Of a stretch of DNA of 64,000 bases, positions 46,638 to 57,239 are shown one piece after another. Under the pieces are notes generated by a model that made no database searches, was not told the origin of the DNA, and was given only the letters and a program-made list of their open reading frames with translations. Every line of letters starts with the position of its first letter. The first letter of the stretch is position 1. Made by a program: the position numbers and the translations under genes. The stretch is from Coenobita brevimanus (lineage: Eukaryota; Arthropoda; Malacostraca; Decapoda; Coenobitidae), in the NCBI GenBank assembly GCA_032717465.1, contig CM064732.1:22914191-22978190 (forward strand). The letters are read 5' to 3'.

Positions 46638-47540
46638 CATTGATAACTGGATGTAGGGATGTTCTGAGCGCAGGTATTTAATACAGGTACAGACACGAAG
46701 TGATCGTTGAGAATGAACAGTACAGGAGTGAAAAAGTCCTGATGCTCAAGTATTTAAGAAGCGTTGAGAACAAGATCGGTAGCATGGAGGACAAAATTAA
46801 TTAAAGGATGATTCAAGGAATGAAGGTGTAGAAATGAATAGGAAACACAAAAAAAAGAGAGGAAAAGAAAAAGGAAAACTGTTATGAAAGCACTGGAATA
46901 AAGAAAGTTTGGCATAAGGCTATGTTCGTTCAATACTAGAGTATAGTGGTGAGGCGAGAAAGATGCTTGAAGAACAAAAATCAAGAGATAATGCTAAAGC
47001 AATATGGTAAGCCACACAAGTGCCTGTGTAGTGACATTAAGGGTATATGTATTTCTATCAGTCCATAACAGGCCCACTGCTCGTCCCAACCTTCTTGATA
47101 GGAAAGTGATAGTCAAAACTAGCGTTTCACCATGCTAAGGAAGGTGTGTCCCGAGAGAGATTGCTACATATGAATGTTTAAATCTTTAAAGACTATGTAA
47201 GTATGTGCTATACTTTTTATATGCTGTCAGAAACTGACAGGGTGTGAACATTTAGCAGGCATATGAAAAAAGCATGCTACAATCACCCCCTTTATATGTA
47301 GCCTGCATCACCGTTTGGATTAGAACCTTAGAATCTTGGCACAAACATCGGGAAAATACGTTACAGGTCTAGCTACCGCTGGACAAATAAATAGATCTGT
47401 GAATAAGGTAGCGCAGAGAAAGAGCCGGAGGAAAAAGTCTGAAGTGGTTCGGTCTTATGGGGCGAACTGAGGGTGAGCGAATGGCTAGGGACATTGAATC
47501 AGATAGGATAATGAACGTATGAGAGATCAAGATCGAAGTG
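45690..47540 (+). pseudogene. LINE relic, sense, RT to C-terminus
   Basis: Plus-strand fragments follow the same order as copy B. A G-T-S-A-G-V-D block lies near 45888. CELPDKWKEDMTVPSYK is near 45982 (compare the W-A-S-A-C-V-V-P-L-Y-K-G-K-G block of copy B). An ICLLSMV-stop-EVYG block is near 46080, and a LEYSGEARKMLEEQKSRDNA block near 46935-46990. The C-terminal LKWFGLMGRTEGERMARD lies near 47440-47500. Frames are broken throughout and an A-run sits at 46611-46637. Old and inactive. Confidence 0.7.
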
Positions 47541-47862
47541 TGATATTATGGAAGGGCAGTAGGTGTGTGTGTATGTGTGTGTGTGTGTGTGCATAAATTT
47601 GTCCATACGGCAAAACCTAGAAATAATTTATGTCTAATTATTTGATTCTACTCTTCCTGTGAAATTTCCTTTCAATAATTCACATCATGTAAGGTGCTTC
47701 TTCTCACTGTATGCTTGTTCGGCATATAGTGGCAGGTTCTAGACAGTAGAACCTATTCATACCAACAATTCCGTGACGAACTATTAGCATACGGATTAAC
47801 TTTAAGGCCGAACTTCCTCATTCGCACCCAAAGATTTATACGTGCCTAGACTGTAAAAATGC
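47541..47862. other. No gene seen
   Basis: Contains a (GT)n patch near 47562-47591. Confidence 0.45.
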
Positions 47863-47931
<69 letters not shown>

Positions 47932-48240
47932 GCTTCCACGTTCACGATTCCTAAACCCACATTATTTCTCCTTCACTTACCAGTTCACTCCCACCACCCT
48001 CTCCCCTAGTCCCTTTACAGGCCCCTCTCCGCCACGAGTCACGAGCTCACACTTTCCTCAATCCCTCCTTCATCCCTTCTCTTCCTCACCAGCACTACCC
48101 CCTTCCCTCCCCTCCCCTCCCCTCTCCCTCCCATCACCCCTTCCTTCTCCCACTCTCACCCTCCCTTTCTCTCCCCTAGCCCACTCTCTCCTTCTCTTCC
48201 TCTCCCCTCCGTCCACCTCGCCCTCACCCTCCCCCCCTCT
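47863..48240. repeat. (TC)n microsatellite and pyrimidine-rich block
   Basis: TC run 47864-47923, then about 300 bp of C/T-rich plus strand. The 160-codon Pro/Ser/Leu-rich frame here is compositional. Confidence 0.85.
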
Positions 48241-48309
48241 TTTTTGCCAAGCGATATTGTGCGGGTCTGCGTATTTTCCCAGTAAAATAGAAGGGGTGAG
48301 AGGGCTGGC

Positions 48310-48525
<216 letters not shown>

Positions 48526-48726
48526 TGAACTAATTGGGGTATAGGGAGAGAGATGGGAGGTAAAAATTAGGTCTAGTGGAGGACCATATTGTATAGGAGA
48601 GGAAAAGAGAGGGAGAAGGATAAATTGATAGAGGGGGAGAGAAGAGGGAGACTAAGGAAAGAGTGTAAGTGATAGGGTGGAAGAGAGAAAGTCTGAATAT
48701 GAGAAAGTGTGGAAGAGCGAGCGAGC

Positions 48727-48823
<97 letters not shown>

Positions 48824-49231
48824 TAATAACAGCAAAGCAGAAAGGTTCTAGGAAGCATACTTGTCCTCTCAGAAACTGAAAAGAGTAAACATTTGGGAGC
48901 CTGAGCAATAAAGTAATAATAAAGAGGGAAACCAAGCTAATGAGAACAGGAAAGCGAAAAAGGGAAGAGGAAGGAAAGAGGTGATAATAAGCGTAAGTGG
49001 CGAGAATCAGCGCAAATTGAAGAGGGGGAAAAAGGATGGAGACGAAGAGGAAGGGAGGAAAGGAAAGATGACGGTGAAGATAAAGTGAAGGAACAATAAA
49101 TAAAAACAGAGAAGAAAGTAAAATAGGAGGCAGTTGAAAAGACAAAGTGGAAGTGATAGAAGATGAGAAGGGAAATAAAATAATAAAGGATGAGGTGGAG
49201 AAAAGCGAAAATTTTTACAAGAAGGAAAGAA

Positions 49232-49271
<40 letters not shown>

Positions 49272-50018
49272 GTAAACAATGAAAACGGCAAAGAAGAAAG
49301 ATTCGAAGGATATGTAAGACCTTTTAGATACTGAAGAGAGTAGTAATTAGAGACTGAATTATAAAAATAACAGTAAAGAGAAATAGTAAGCTAATTAGAA
49401 CATGAATACAGCGAAGAGGGAGGAAAGAGGAGATAATAAGTCTAAGTGGCGAGAATTAGCGTAAATTAAGACGGGAACAAGATTAATGAGATAAAGAAGA
49501 AGGGAAGAGAGAGACTGAGGATGCCATTGAGAATATCGAAAACAGAGGAAGGTGAAGTAAAGGAACAATAATTATAGGAAGGATCATAAGGAAAAACCGT
49601 TGAAAAGACAAAATGAAAACAAAGGATAAAAGAGAAGTGGTGCACGATGAGAAGGGAGAGAAGGGATGAACAATGAATTGGACAAAAGAGAAAAATGGCA
49701 GAGGAATGAAAGATGATAAGTGTAAGGGTCGAGAATGAACGTAAGCGAAGAGGAACAATGAAAAAAAGAATGAAATGAGAGGAAAGGAAAGGAGGGAAAA
49801 AGAAAGAAAAAAGTAAGTAAAGAAATGCGAAAATGAAAAAAGGGCGATACTGAGTATGAATGACGGTACTGAAACTAAACTGGAGAGAAAGTGAAGAGAT
49901 TCAAATTTTAGAGAGGATATGAGGAAGGATCTAGTAACAAAAAAAAAAAAAGAAGAGGAAGGAAAAGGGTAATAATAGGGGAAAGCGACGAGAATGAACG
50001 TAAATTGAAGAGGCAAAG

Positions 50019-50072
<54 letters not shown>

Positions 50073-52120
50073 CAGACAGACAGACAGACAGACAGAGGAG
50101 AATTCGTTGGGAAAGAACGATAAAAGGAAGGGGAAGTAAAAACAGGGTAATAAAATTTTTATAAGTGACAAAATGGCAACCAGTTCAAGAAAGCTAAAAT
50201 GTAGGAAAAAGCTAAAAGAATGGGAAAGAAAGGGGAGAGGAAAGACTCAGTGAATGACGGCGAAATTGATGAATAAAAATGTGATAGTACTGTTAAGTGA
50301 CGAGAATGAGTGCAGTCGGGGAAAAAAAAAAAAAGATCAGGGTAAATACACGAGGAAAGGATAGGGGTTAGCTTGACTAACGAAAACGAACAAGTACAAA
50401 AGTAATAGATGCGGGAGCTTCAGGGCTATTTGGTCAATGCCCGTGATGTGATGTGTTGGAGAGTGATTTTGTCTGATGTGCCATGGTGTGGTGTGGTGAG
50501 GTGAGGCTCCGGTAAAGCCGCCAAAATCCTCGGAAAAGAAGCGCTACGATTCCGAAGAACGTTATTTACAGACAGAGACGGAGCCGATCTTGGAGATCTT
50601 CGACTAAAGAGAAGAGAAAGAAAGAACGAAGATCCGAAAAAAGGAAGAGGTGACTAATCGAAGTCAATACTATGAGAAAAAATATACAAAAGAACCATAA
50701 CAGACGAGATGAAGGAAGAAAAGTGAGTGTGCAAATTCAAGGAAGGAAACGGAAAGGGGAAGCGGAAGGAATTAGCCAATATGCGACTGTGGGTAAATTA
50801 GAAAGAGGAAATGGAAGGATGTAATGAAAGGGAAGAAGAGAAGAGACAGAGGAAAGGAAGTATTCAGTGAAATAAAACAAATAAAGGAACAGAAAGAATT
50901 AGTCATGATAATAATGATAAATGGCGCGATTAGAGCCATATGCCAAGAAAGTAGCAGGTATACCAGGGAAAAAAGATGGGATAAAGTAAATAATAAAGAA
51001 ATATTACGTGGATGGAAAACAAAGTGGAAGGAATAATGGGATGTTAGGATTAAGTGGCAAGATTATACGTAAATGAAAGGAAACAGTGAAAATAGGAGGA
51101 GTAGACAAAGGAAAAAAAAGGAGGAAAATATTCAATGGAAGGAACGAAAACAGAAATAAGAAACAAAATTTGACGAAAATTATTATAAATGAGAGAGGGA
51201 GAGGGCAGAACAAAGGATTAGCATACCATGAACAAAAATGAAAATAAAAAGAAAGATTCCGTTAACGAAAAGAAAAAGATAAAAGGAAAAGGAGGACGAT
51301 AAAACGCCCAAGTGATGGAATGAAACGGGAATTAAAGAGAAAAGGTAATAGTAAAGAAAATGGGAAGAGGGGAAACAAATTAATGAAAGAAAGAAAATAT
51401 TTAGCATTGGAAAATGAAAATATAATATAGACCATAAAAGAGAAAGCAACCAATATCAACGTACAATGAAAGACACATGGGGAAAAGGGATAAAAAGTGA
51501 GAGACAAAGGAAGGAAAGAGAGAGGAGTGCAGTATTTATTGAAAGTTAACAAAGGGAAGCAGGCGATAAAAAGGATATGTGACGAAAAGGACAAAAAATA
51601 GGAAAGGGAAGATGCAGGAAAGGATAAGAGAGAATGAGAGGAAGGCAAGAGCAAAGAAGAAAAGAATCAATGAAGGTTGTCAAGGGGTGAGGAGGAGGGG
51701 GGAGATGGAATGATTGATAGGAGGAAGGAAGAGAGAGGGGAGGGAGAAGAGGAAGATGGANNNNNNNNNNNNNNNNNNNNNNNNNNNNNNNNNNNNNNNN
51801 NNNNNNNNNNNNNNNNNNNNNNNNNNNNNNNNNNNNNNNNNNNNNNNNNNNNNNNNNNNNCCAGTTACGTATTGCTATGTATAGTATACTTGGACATAAA
51901 AAACGGACTAAGTTCAGAGCCGGGGAAAAAAAAAAAAAAAAAAAAGTGTTCACCGATAATGGAAAGATGGCCGCACTTCTGGCTTATAATCCCCGTTGTC
52001 ACTCCTACCAGTTAAGAACAGTAAGAAAAATCTGAAAATGTCAACTCAAGAAAGAACAAAACATAGATAGGTAAAGATTAAAGGAGAGGATGATGGAGAA
52101 CAGAATGAGGAAGGGGATAA
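48526..52120. other. Polypurine domain 2 with hidden long-period repeat, no gene
   Basis: About 3.6 kb in which the plus strand is overwhelmingly A and G. It includes pure (GA)n at about 48731-48820, 49235-49268 and 50022-50052 and a GACA patch at 50053-50095. A motif of the form TAAGTGGCGAGAATNAGCG, followed by AAATTGAAGAGG, recurs at 48993, 49441, 49721, 49981, 50293 and 51049. A decayed tandem repeat of about 260-450 bp is therefore hidden inside. Leu/Phe/Ser-rich minus-strand frames are artefacts. Confidence 0.8.
51761..51860. other. Assembly gap (100 N)
   Basis: Exactly 100 N bases, the conventional placeholder for a gap of unknown size. It lies inside the polypurine domain, probably because that sequence is hard to assemble. 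Confidence 0.98.
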
Positions 52121-52790
52121 TGCTGTGATGTGATGAATACTTACTGTACTGAACACTGATGTGGATTCGTAATTATATTTTGTTATAATATCTGAGTATC
52201 CTCCAGGATTAAATAATGATTAAATGCACGGTATATTGTACTTATATTTATATTTCCTTAAAATTTTAGGTATCCTCACAGAATGTATGATTCAGAAAAT
52301 AGCATATTATGATACTGAAGCATGGTTACATTTTTTTGGTCCGTAGTACTTTGCAGATTTGGTCACAGATCAAACTAAATGAAGCAGCCAAGACACCCAG
52401 ACACTGGTACTGACAGTTATTATTTTCACTTTCTGGTTGTACCATGAAGCGGCAGCAGGACCAGCAAACTTAATAAGGCATGAACGTCATCATTAACAGA
52501 CGGATCATCAGTCACTGGGTACGAACATCTCCCACCATCTTTTTTTTTTTTTTTTCTTTTTTTTATGGAGAAAGCGAAGTAATGATTAGATTGGTTATCG
52601 TAGATTCTGCTTAAAAAATACAAGTTATCTCGTGCAACAGATGAATGCAGTGCTAAACGACGCCATCTCACGATGGGACCTCACTTCCCATGTAGCGGGA
52701 AAGTTTTTCCGTGGCACATAATTTTGCACCTCCATTTCTAATTTGACGCAAAATCAGGATATAAAATACACACAAACAAAGCTAGCCAGC
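52121..52790. other. No gene seen
   Basis: AT-rich spacer with a T-run near 52541-52565. Confidence 0.45.
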
Positions 52791-52793
52791 CTT

Positions 52794-52881
52794 CCTCACA
52801 ACTGAAAACATTACCACTCCGCTCGCTTCGCAACGCAGGTGGTAAACCAGAGAAGTGGTAATGTTTGCAGTTGTGAGGTTG
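52794..52881. repeat. Inverted repeat, 25-bp arms
   Basis: Arms 52794-52818 and 52857-52881 are complementary at 24 of 25 positions with a 38-nt loop. A third copy of the arm sequence occurs near 53215-53240. Part of the R2-associated repeat family. Confidence 0.8.
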
Positions 52882-52924
52882 GCTATTGGCAACGTGTTGC
52901 AATATGGAAATTACCTAAGATGTC

Positions 52925-53178
52925 CTCATGAACGGCTTAAGCGCTATAATCCTTAAATTTTCAGGGTATCAAGAATTCTCCAAAATCTTGGACAAGTTCG
53001 AGAAATGAGCACTCGGGATCAAAGTGCCAAAATGACTGCAAAGGTCAACTAGTTGATCTTTGGTGACCTTGACGTTGTCCCCGATTGCCCATTTTCGAAC
53101 TCGTCCAAGAATTTGGCCATATCATCATAATCTGAAAGTTTCATGTTGATATCTAAAGCCGTTCATGAGATATCTTGT
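52925..53178. repeat. Head-to-head pair of R2 monomers
   Basis: Arms 52925-53050 and 53051-53178 are diverged reverse complements meeting near AACTAGTTGATC. Each matches the R2 monomer of 25540-26515 (CAAAATCTTGGACAAG and GTTCATGAGATAT-type blocks). Confidence 0.8.
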
Positions 53179-53311
53179 TTACCCACGAACAAACAAATAA
53201 AGACAGCCAGCCAACCTCACAACTGAAAGCATTACCAATCTGCTACCATCGCAAAGCACGTCATAATCATTTTCGAAGAGTAATCGAACAAATATTTTGT
53301 TGTACCAAGAT

Positions 53312-53336
53312 CCTCTCTCTCTCTCTCTCTCTTTCT
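53312..53336. repeat. (TC)n microsatellite
   Basis: Short TC run. Confidence 0.9.
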
Positions 53337-53400
53337 CCAGTCATTAATGTATGCCAATTTTTATATAATCCTTAACCCTCTCACGCACGGTAAGTTTCAG

Positions 53401-54402
53401 TAAAGCCCCTGTCTCACATACGCGACTCAAGGCCCGACCACCAGCCAGGGACTCAAGATCATATCCTAGTTGGCTCCTATGCCTCCCGAATGGCCCCGAA
53501 TCTAATCTGCTCATGATTGCCTCACGACTGGTCGTGACGTCCTCAAGAATGCAACCAGATCACAAGGTGACCACAAGGTGACCGCAAGGTGACCGCAAGG
53601 CAACTGCAAGGCGACCATGAGGCGACGGAGCAATGAGTCTTCAAGTTTGAAATTTTAACAGATTTTTGTCAGCCATGACCGCCCAAGAATGCAACACAAC
53701 TGTGTGACACATTTGGGGAATGCACGACGACCACCCCCGAGCCTCCCCCATCCCCCCATAGACCCCCCCACGATGGCAAGCACAGGCCTCTCACGCTTTA
53801 TACGCCGCTCGCTCGCCAGCACACAGTTGCCATGTGTGACCGGTGTTGCCAGATCGCCGATCACACCTGGTTTCCCACCAAGACTCTTGGTGCACTCTTT
53901 GCGTAGTCTGGCATCAGTCCTAGCCATCGTTGTGTGGTCTGCTTGTGGTCTGCTTGCAGTTGTCACGTGGTCGTGAGCCATGATTCCGAATCGCCGACTG
54001 GACTGTCAAAATGCACTGCATGGTCGGCTCAGGGTTTGGTTGCGGTCTGATTGTGGTTTGGTCGTGGCCGGTGATTTGTTACGCAGTTGTAACATGCTGA
54101 CACACAATGAACACATCACGACGCATCCACTTTAGCTAAGACTGCATCAGGACTGACCTACAACACTCCCGACTACGCTGCAACTGTGGTCCAACTTTTG
54201 GCAAGTCATGAGACGGCCACGATTTTTTAATGCAAGCGTTAAAAATTCGTGTGGTTCGAGGAGTCATCCCAGTGGCTCACGACCACCCTCTAGAGTCCGG
54301 GCTTTGTTGGAGAATCAAGGGACGACCGATGACAAAAGCTGTTACAACCTTGAGTTGCGCCGCGGTCAGGCCTTGAGTCGGATATGTGTGACAGGGGCTT
54401 AA
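53401..54402. mobile_element. TIR element with TAA target duplication, PIF/Harbinger-like
   Basis: 996 bp between two TAA trinucleotides (53401-53403 and 54400-54402). The termini are inverted over about 36 bp: AGCCCCTGTCTCACATACGC at the left and AGCCCCTGTCACACATATCC at the right read from the other strand, then GACTCAAGGCC in both. A 3-bp TAA duplication fits PIF/Harbinger. No transposase is present, so it is non-autonomous. Inside, a 10-bp-period ACAAGGTGACC-type tandem repeat lies at about 53560-53630. Confidence 0.75.
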
Positions 54403-54710
54403 GTTTTCCGGCGCACAACTTTATCTGCGAAGCCGCTGGCCCGGCTGCCTGCGCGCTGCAAAGAACACGTATTCTCTCCTTATTTTCGCCACCCAAACAT
54501 CAATATACCAATATACTGCCATGAAACCTATGTCATCTTATTCGTCGATGTTTGTTCTAGCTGATAAGCACCACAAAAAACAGGAAAACACGAATAAAAC
54601 AACATTAGACAGCCGTGAATTAACATTTCGCTACATCACGTTCACTTCCCAACATCACCATTTGAATGTTTTCCATCATACAGGAAAATGTTATTAGAAA
54701 TTTTGATAGA

Positions 54711-55340
54711 GAATTTCATCAGCTTTCTAAAGAGACAAATCCAGTGTTGATACAATTTGTGGTTTTCGAGAAAATAGCCAAAAACTGGAAGCCATTTTTG
54801 AAAAAAAAAATCAAGGAGCTCTAATTCTGAACGTTTCTCGCACATGTTATGTTTTTATTGCATAATATTATGCAGAATTTCACCAGCTTTCTAATGACCT
54901 AAAAATAGTTTCGATACGCCTCATAGTTCTCGAGTAAATCGCCAAAAACGACTGGGAACTCACGTCTGTACGTCACTTTCGTGATGTGCACACAGCATAT
55001 GCAATATTCCCGCCTACGTAACAACGAATTCTTATCATAGATATTACTTTGTTATGTCTTGTACATACGTAGAATTTACTGCTCTTTATCAGGGTTCTTA
55101 CACGAAATTGATACGTCCAATAGTTTTCGAGCAATTGGCTGACAAAGTGAGATTACTCCTCCAAGCACTTTCAACTTTACCGAAATAGTCTGTTCCCCCA
55201 ACTTTTCCAACAGAAAATGCTCCCAGAGGCTTATATTCTGCAAATGAACATACGTAGAATTTACTGCTCTTTATCATGGTTCTTACAAGAAATTGATAGG
55301 TCCAATGTTTTGGAGTAATTGGACGACAAACTTAAAATAC
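54711..55340. repeat. Four-copy degenerate repeat, about 165-200 bp period
   Basis: Each copy has GAATTT, then a CTTTCTAA- or CTTTATCA-like block, then GATAC, then a TAGTTTTCGAGNAAAT-like block. Copies start at 54711, 54875, 55072 and 55257. The last two are the most alike. Confidence 0.65.
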
Positions 55341-56989
55341 TCCTCACCCACACAGGAGATAAAAAACATTCTTTCCCTGCCTCACCCATGGCTACATATT
55401 TTCGCTCGTTACGTTTTATTATTTTCTTTTTTTTACTCAAAGTATACACATAAAATATCATAAGGTTTTTGCTAGTGCTTTCAGAAACTCGACATGACCA
55501 CTAGTCTTTTTGCTAGGTTCTGATACTGAAGCTGAACTTTCTTCCATCTCATATGTGTGTATGTAAAAAACATTACTTATTTGTGTAAAAAATATTGAAC
55601 TATAGAAATAGGTCAATATAAAGATCAACAAAATACGGATAACACTTCCTCCAGAGGTGTTGAGATGCCGGCAGTAGCTTGAAGATGAGGAGTTATGTAG
55701 TGTGTGAGCGTGTGCCTGTGTGGGTGAGCGTGTGTGTGTGTCTGTGTGTGAGTGGGTGTGGGTGTGGGTGTGGGTGTGGGTGTGCGTGTGTGTGTGTGTG
55801 TCTGTGGCTGTGGCGTATTTTCTTCTCTCCTTGCAATACATTTGCCTAAAACACATGCATTGCACACAATAGATTTCTCTACGATCATTCACTGCACGAC
55901 ATACGTAGGTATATGTGGCTGTGGCATATTTCTTGTCTTTGACACTTGTGCTATGTTTTAGCTAAGTCAGTCAATGCATGAAATATTTCTCTGTGGACAC
56001 TCGCTGCACTATTTTATATGTATATTTCACATTAAACCATACGCAATACAAAACACTATCACATGATTCCATCCCAACCTCGTCTATTATTCCCGACTCT
56101 ATTGTGTACGTGACCACCTGTTTCCTTAGCGACTGTTGCATATCTCTATGGCATGCATAATGCCTGCTATGGTAGGTCAGTTATTTCACCAATCCAGGTA
56201 TTGCCCACCTATTCTATGCATCTAAACGAACACTCGCAGCATGTGTGACGTATATTTCACACAATTCCATTCACATTTTCACTATCAGAATCACAATAAT
56301 TCCATCCCTAAACACCTCTAATTCTCCCTTCCCAACTATAAAAACTGTACCTGATGCCTGCCCCATTCCACACTATGGTCTATGGCATCCATAACGCTCA
56401 CTAGTTCCATAATTTCACCAAGCCAGCCACAATATCTTTCACACAAAATACAGTTTAGGCATTGGCTTCATTATACATGTATTTGTAATCACGCCATAGG
56501 GCCTTGGGGGGAGCGAGAGGCGAAACCCCGCAACAGTGAACACGCATATCGCCTCTAAGCCTAACAATTGCTAATGGACACAATTCCTTTTTGTGACATA
56601 CATCTATGTTCCATCAACAATATCACATACAAATATGCTCACAAATATTGGATTATCACACTGAGTCCATAGGGGCTTCGGCTCGGGCAGGAGGGGGGGA
56701 ATTAGTAGGAGTTTAAAGGGACAATACAAGCAAAGCAACCTCACCGCCTGGCTGCTTGGAAGAGACTGAGGTTTATCGCTACGTGCTGGGCCCCGTGAGG
56801 CAGCTCAGTGCTGCCAATGCCTTACCATGGGAAAGCGCTGACTCGCTACGAAATATCAAAATTTGACGCAAATCGGCCAGAAACTTAATTTTTGGCGATT
56901 TTTTTGTGCTTAGAAACGCAATTCGAGTGACTGAACATCTTTAGAACAATCCACATGAAATGCGAATCGTGTGAGTGACCCTGAGAGGG
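55341..56989. other. No gene seen; interior of the TTAA element
   Basis: Contains a GT-rich minisatellite near 55700-55805 and a repeated TGTGGCTGTGGC block near 55802 and 55914. The long minus-strand frame at 55458-55892 runs through the microsatellite and is not supported as a gene. Confidence 0.5.
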
Positions 56990-57015
56990 TTAATATAGGT
57001 CAAATTATATTTAGT

Positions 57016-57096
57016 TATCTCATTGATTCTGACATGGAGACGATGTTCGTTGCTATGCACAACGAACATTCAATCCCTGTCAGAAGCACTGAGATA
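57016..57096 (+). ncRNA. Candidate miRNA-precursor-like hairpin
   Basis: Two 37-nt arms (57016-57052 and 57060-57096) pair with 30 Watson-Crick and one G-U pair, no bulges, and a 7-nt loop CTATGCA. The terminal 10-bp stem ATGTTCGTTG/CAACGAACAT is perfect. The length and even pairing resemble an animal pre-miRNA. It lies just outside the TTAA element (ends 56993). I do not recognise either arm as a known arthropod miRNA. A MITE-derived or chance hairpin is the alternative. Confidence 0.4.
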
Positions 57097-57169
57097 TCTA
57101 TTTAAAATAAACTGGACAGTTCTGTCACTGCTGTACTCTTCAATAAAACATGTATTCTAAATGCTCTCC

Positions 57170-57176
<7 letters not shown>

Positions 57177-57207
<31 letters not shown>
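57177..57207. repeat. (AT)n microsatellite
   Basis: Short AT run near the 3' end of the antisense LINE. Confidence 0.95.
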
Positions 57208-57209
<2 letters not shown>

Positions 57210-57239
57210 CGTTTTGTTTCGTTTCGTTTTTGAAGCCTC

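Larger units (their letters stand above)
53372..56993. mobile_element. TTAA-flanked piggyBac-like element, about 3.6 kb
   Basis: TTAA at 53372-53375 and 56990-56993 flank short inverted ends: CCCTCTCACG on the left and, from the other strand, CCCTCTCAGG on the right. Inside are a nested TIR element (53401-54402), a four-copy degenerate repeat (54711-55340), a GT-rich patch (55690-55805) and AT-rich DNA. No transposase is recognisable. The length after removing the nested element is about 2.6 kb, which could once have held one. The terminal match is short, so the ends need confirming. Confidence 0.55.

Noticed and set aside
49483..50016. 177-codon minus-strand hydrophobic open frame, membrane-protein-like
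   Set aside because: Same compositional effect in polypurine domain 2. Neighbouring frames look alike and no start context or domain is visible.
55458..55892. 144-codon minus-strand frame with Cys residues as a transposase C-terminus
   Set aside because: It runs through a GT microsatellite, and the cysteines do not form a recognisable piggyBac-type finger.
57060..57082. Resemblance of the hairpin 3' arm to vertebrate miR-181 (AACATTCAA)
   Set aside because: The similarity is short, the rest of the arm differs, and miR-181 is a vertebrate family. Treated as chance.
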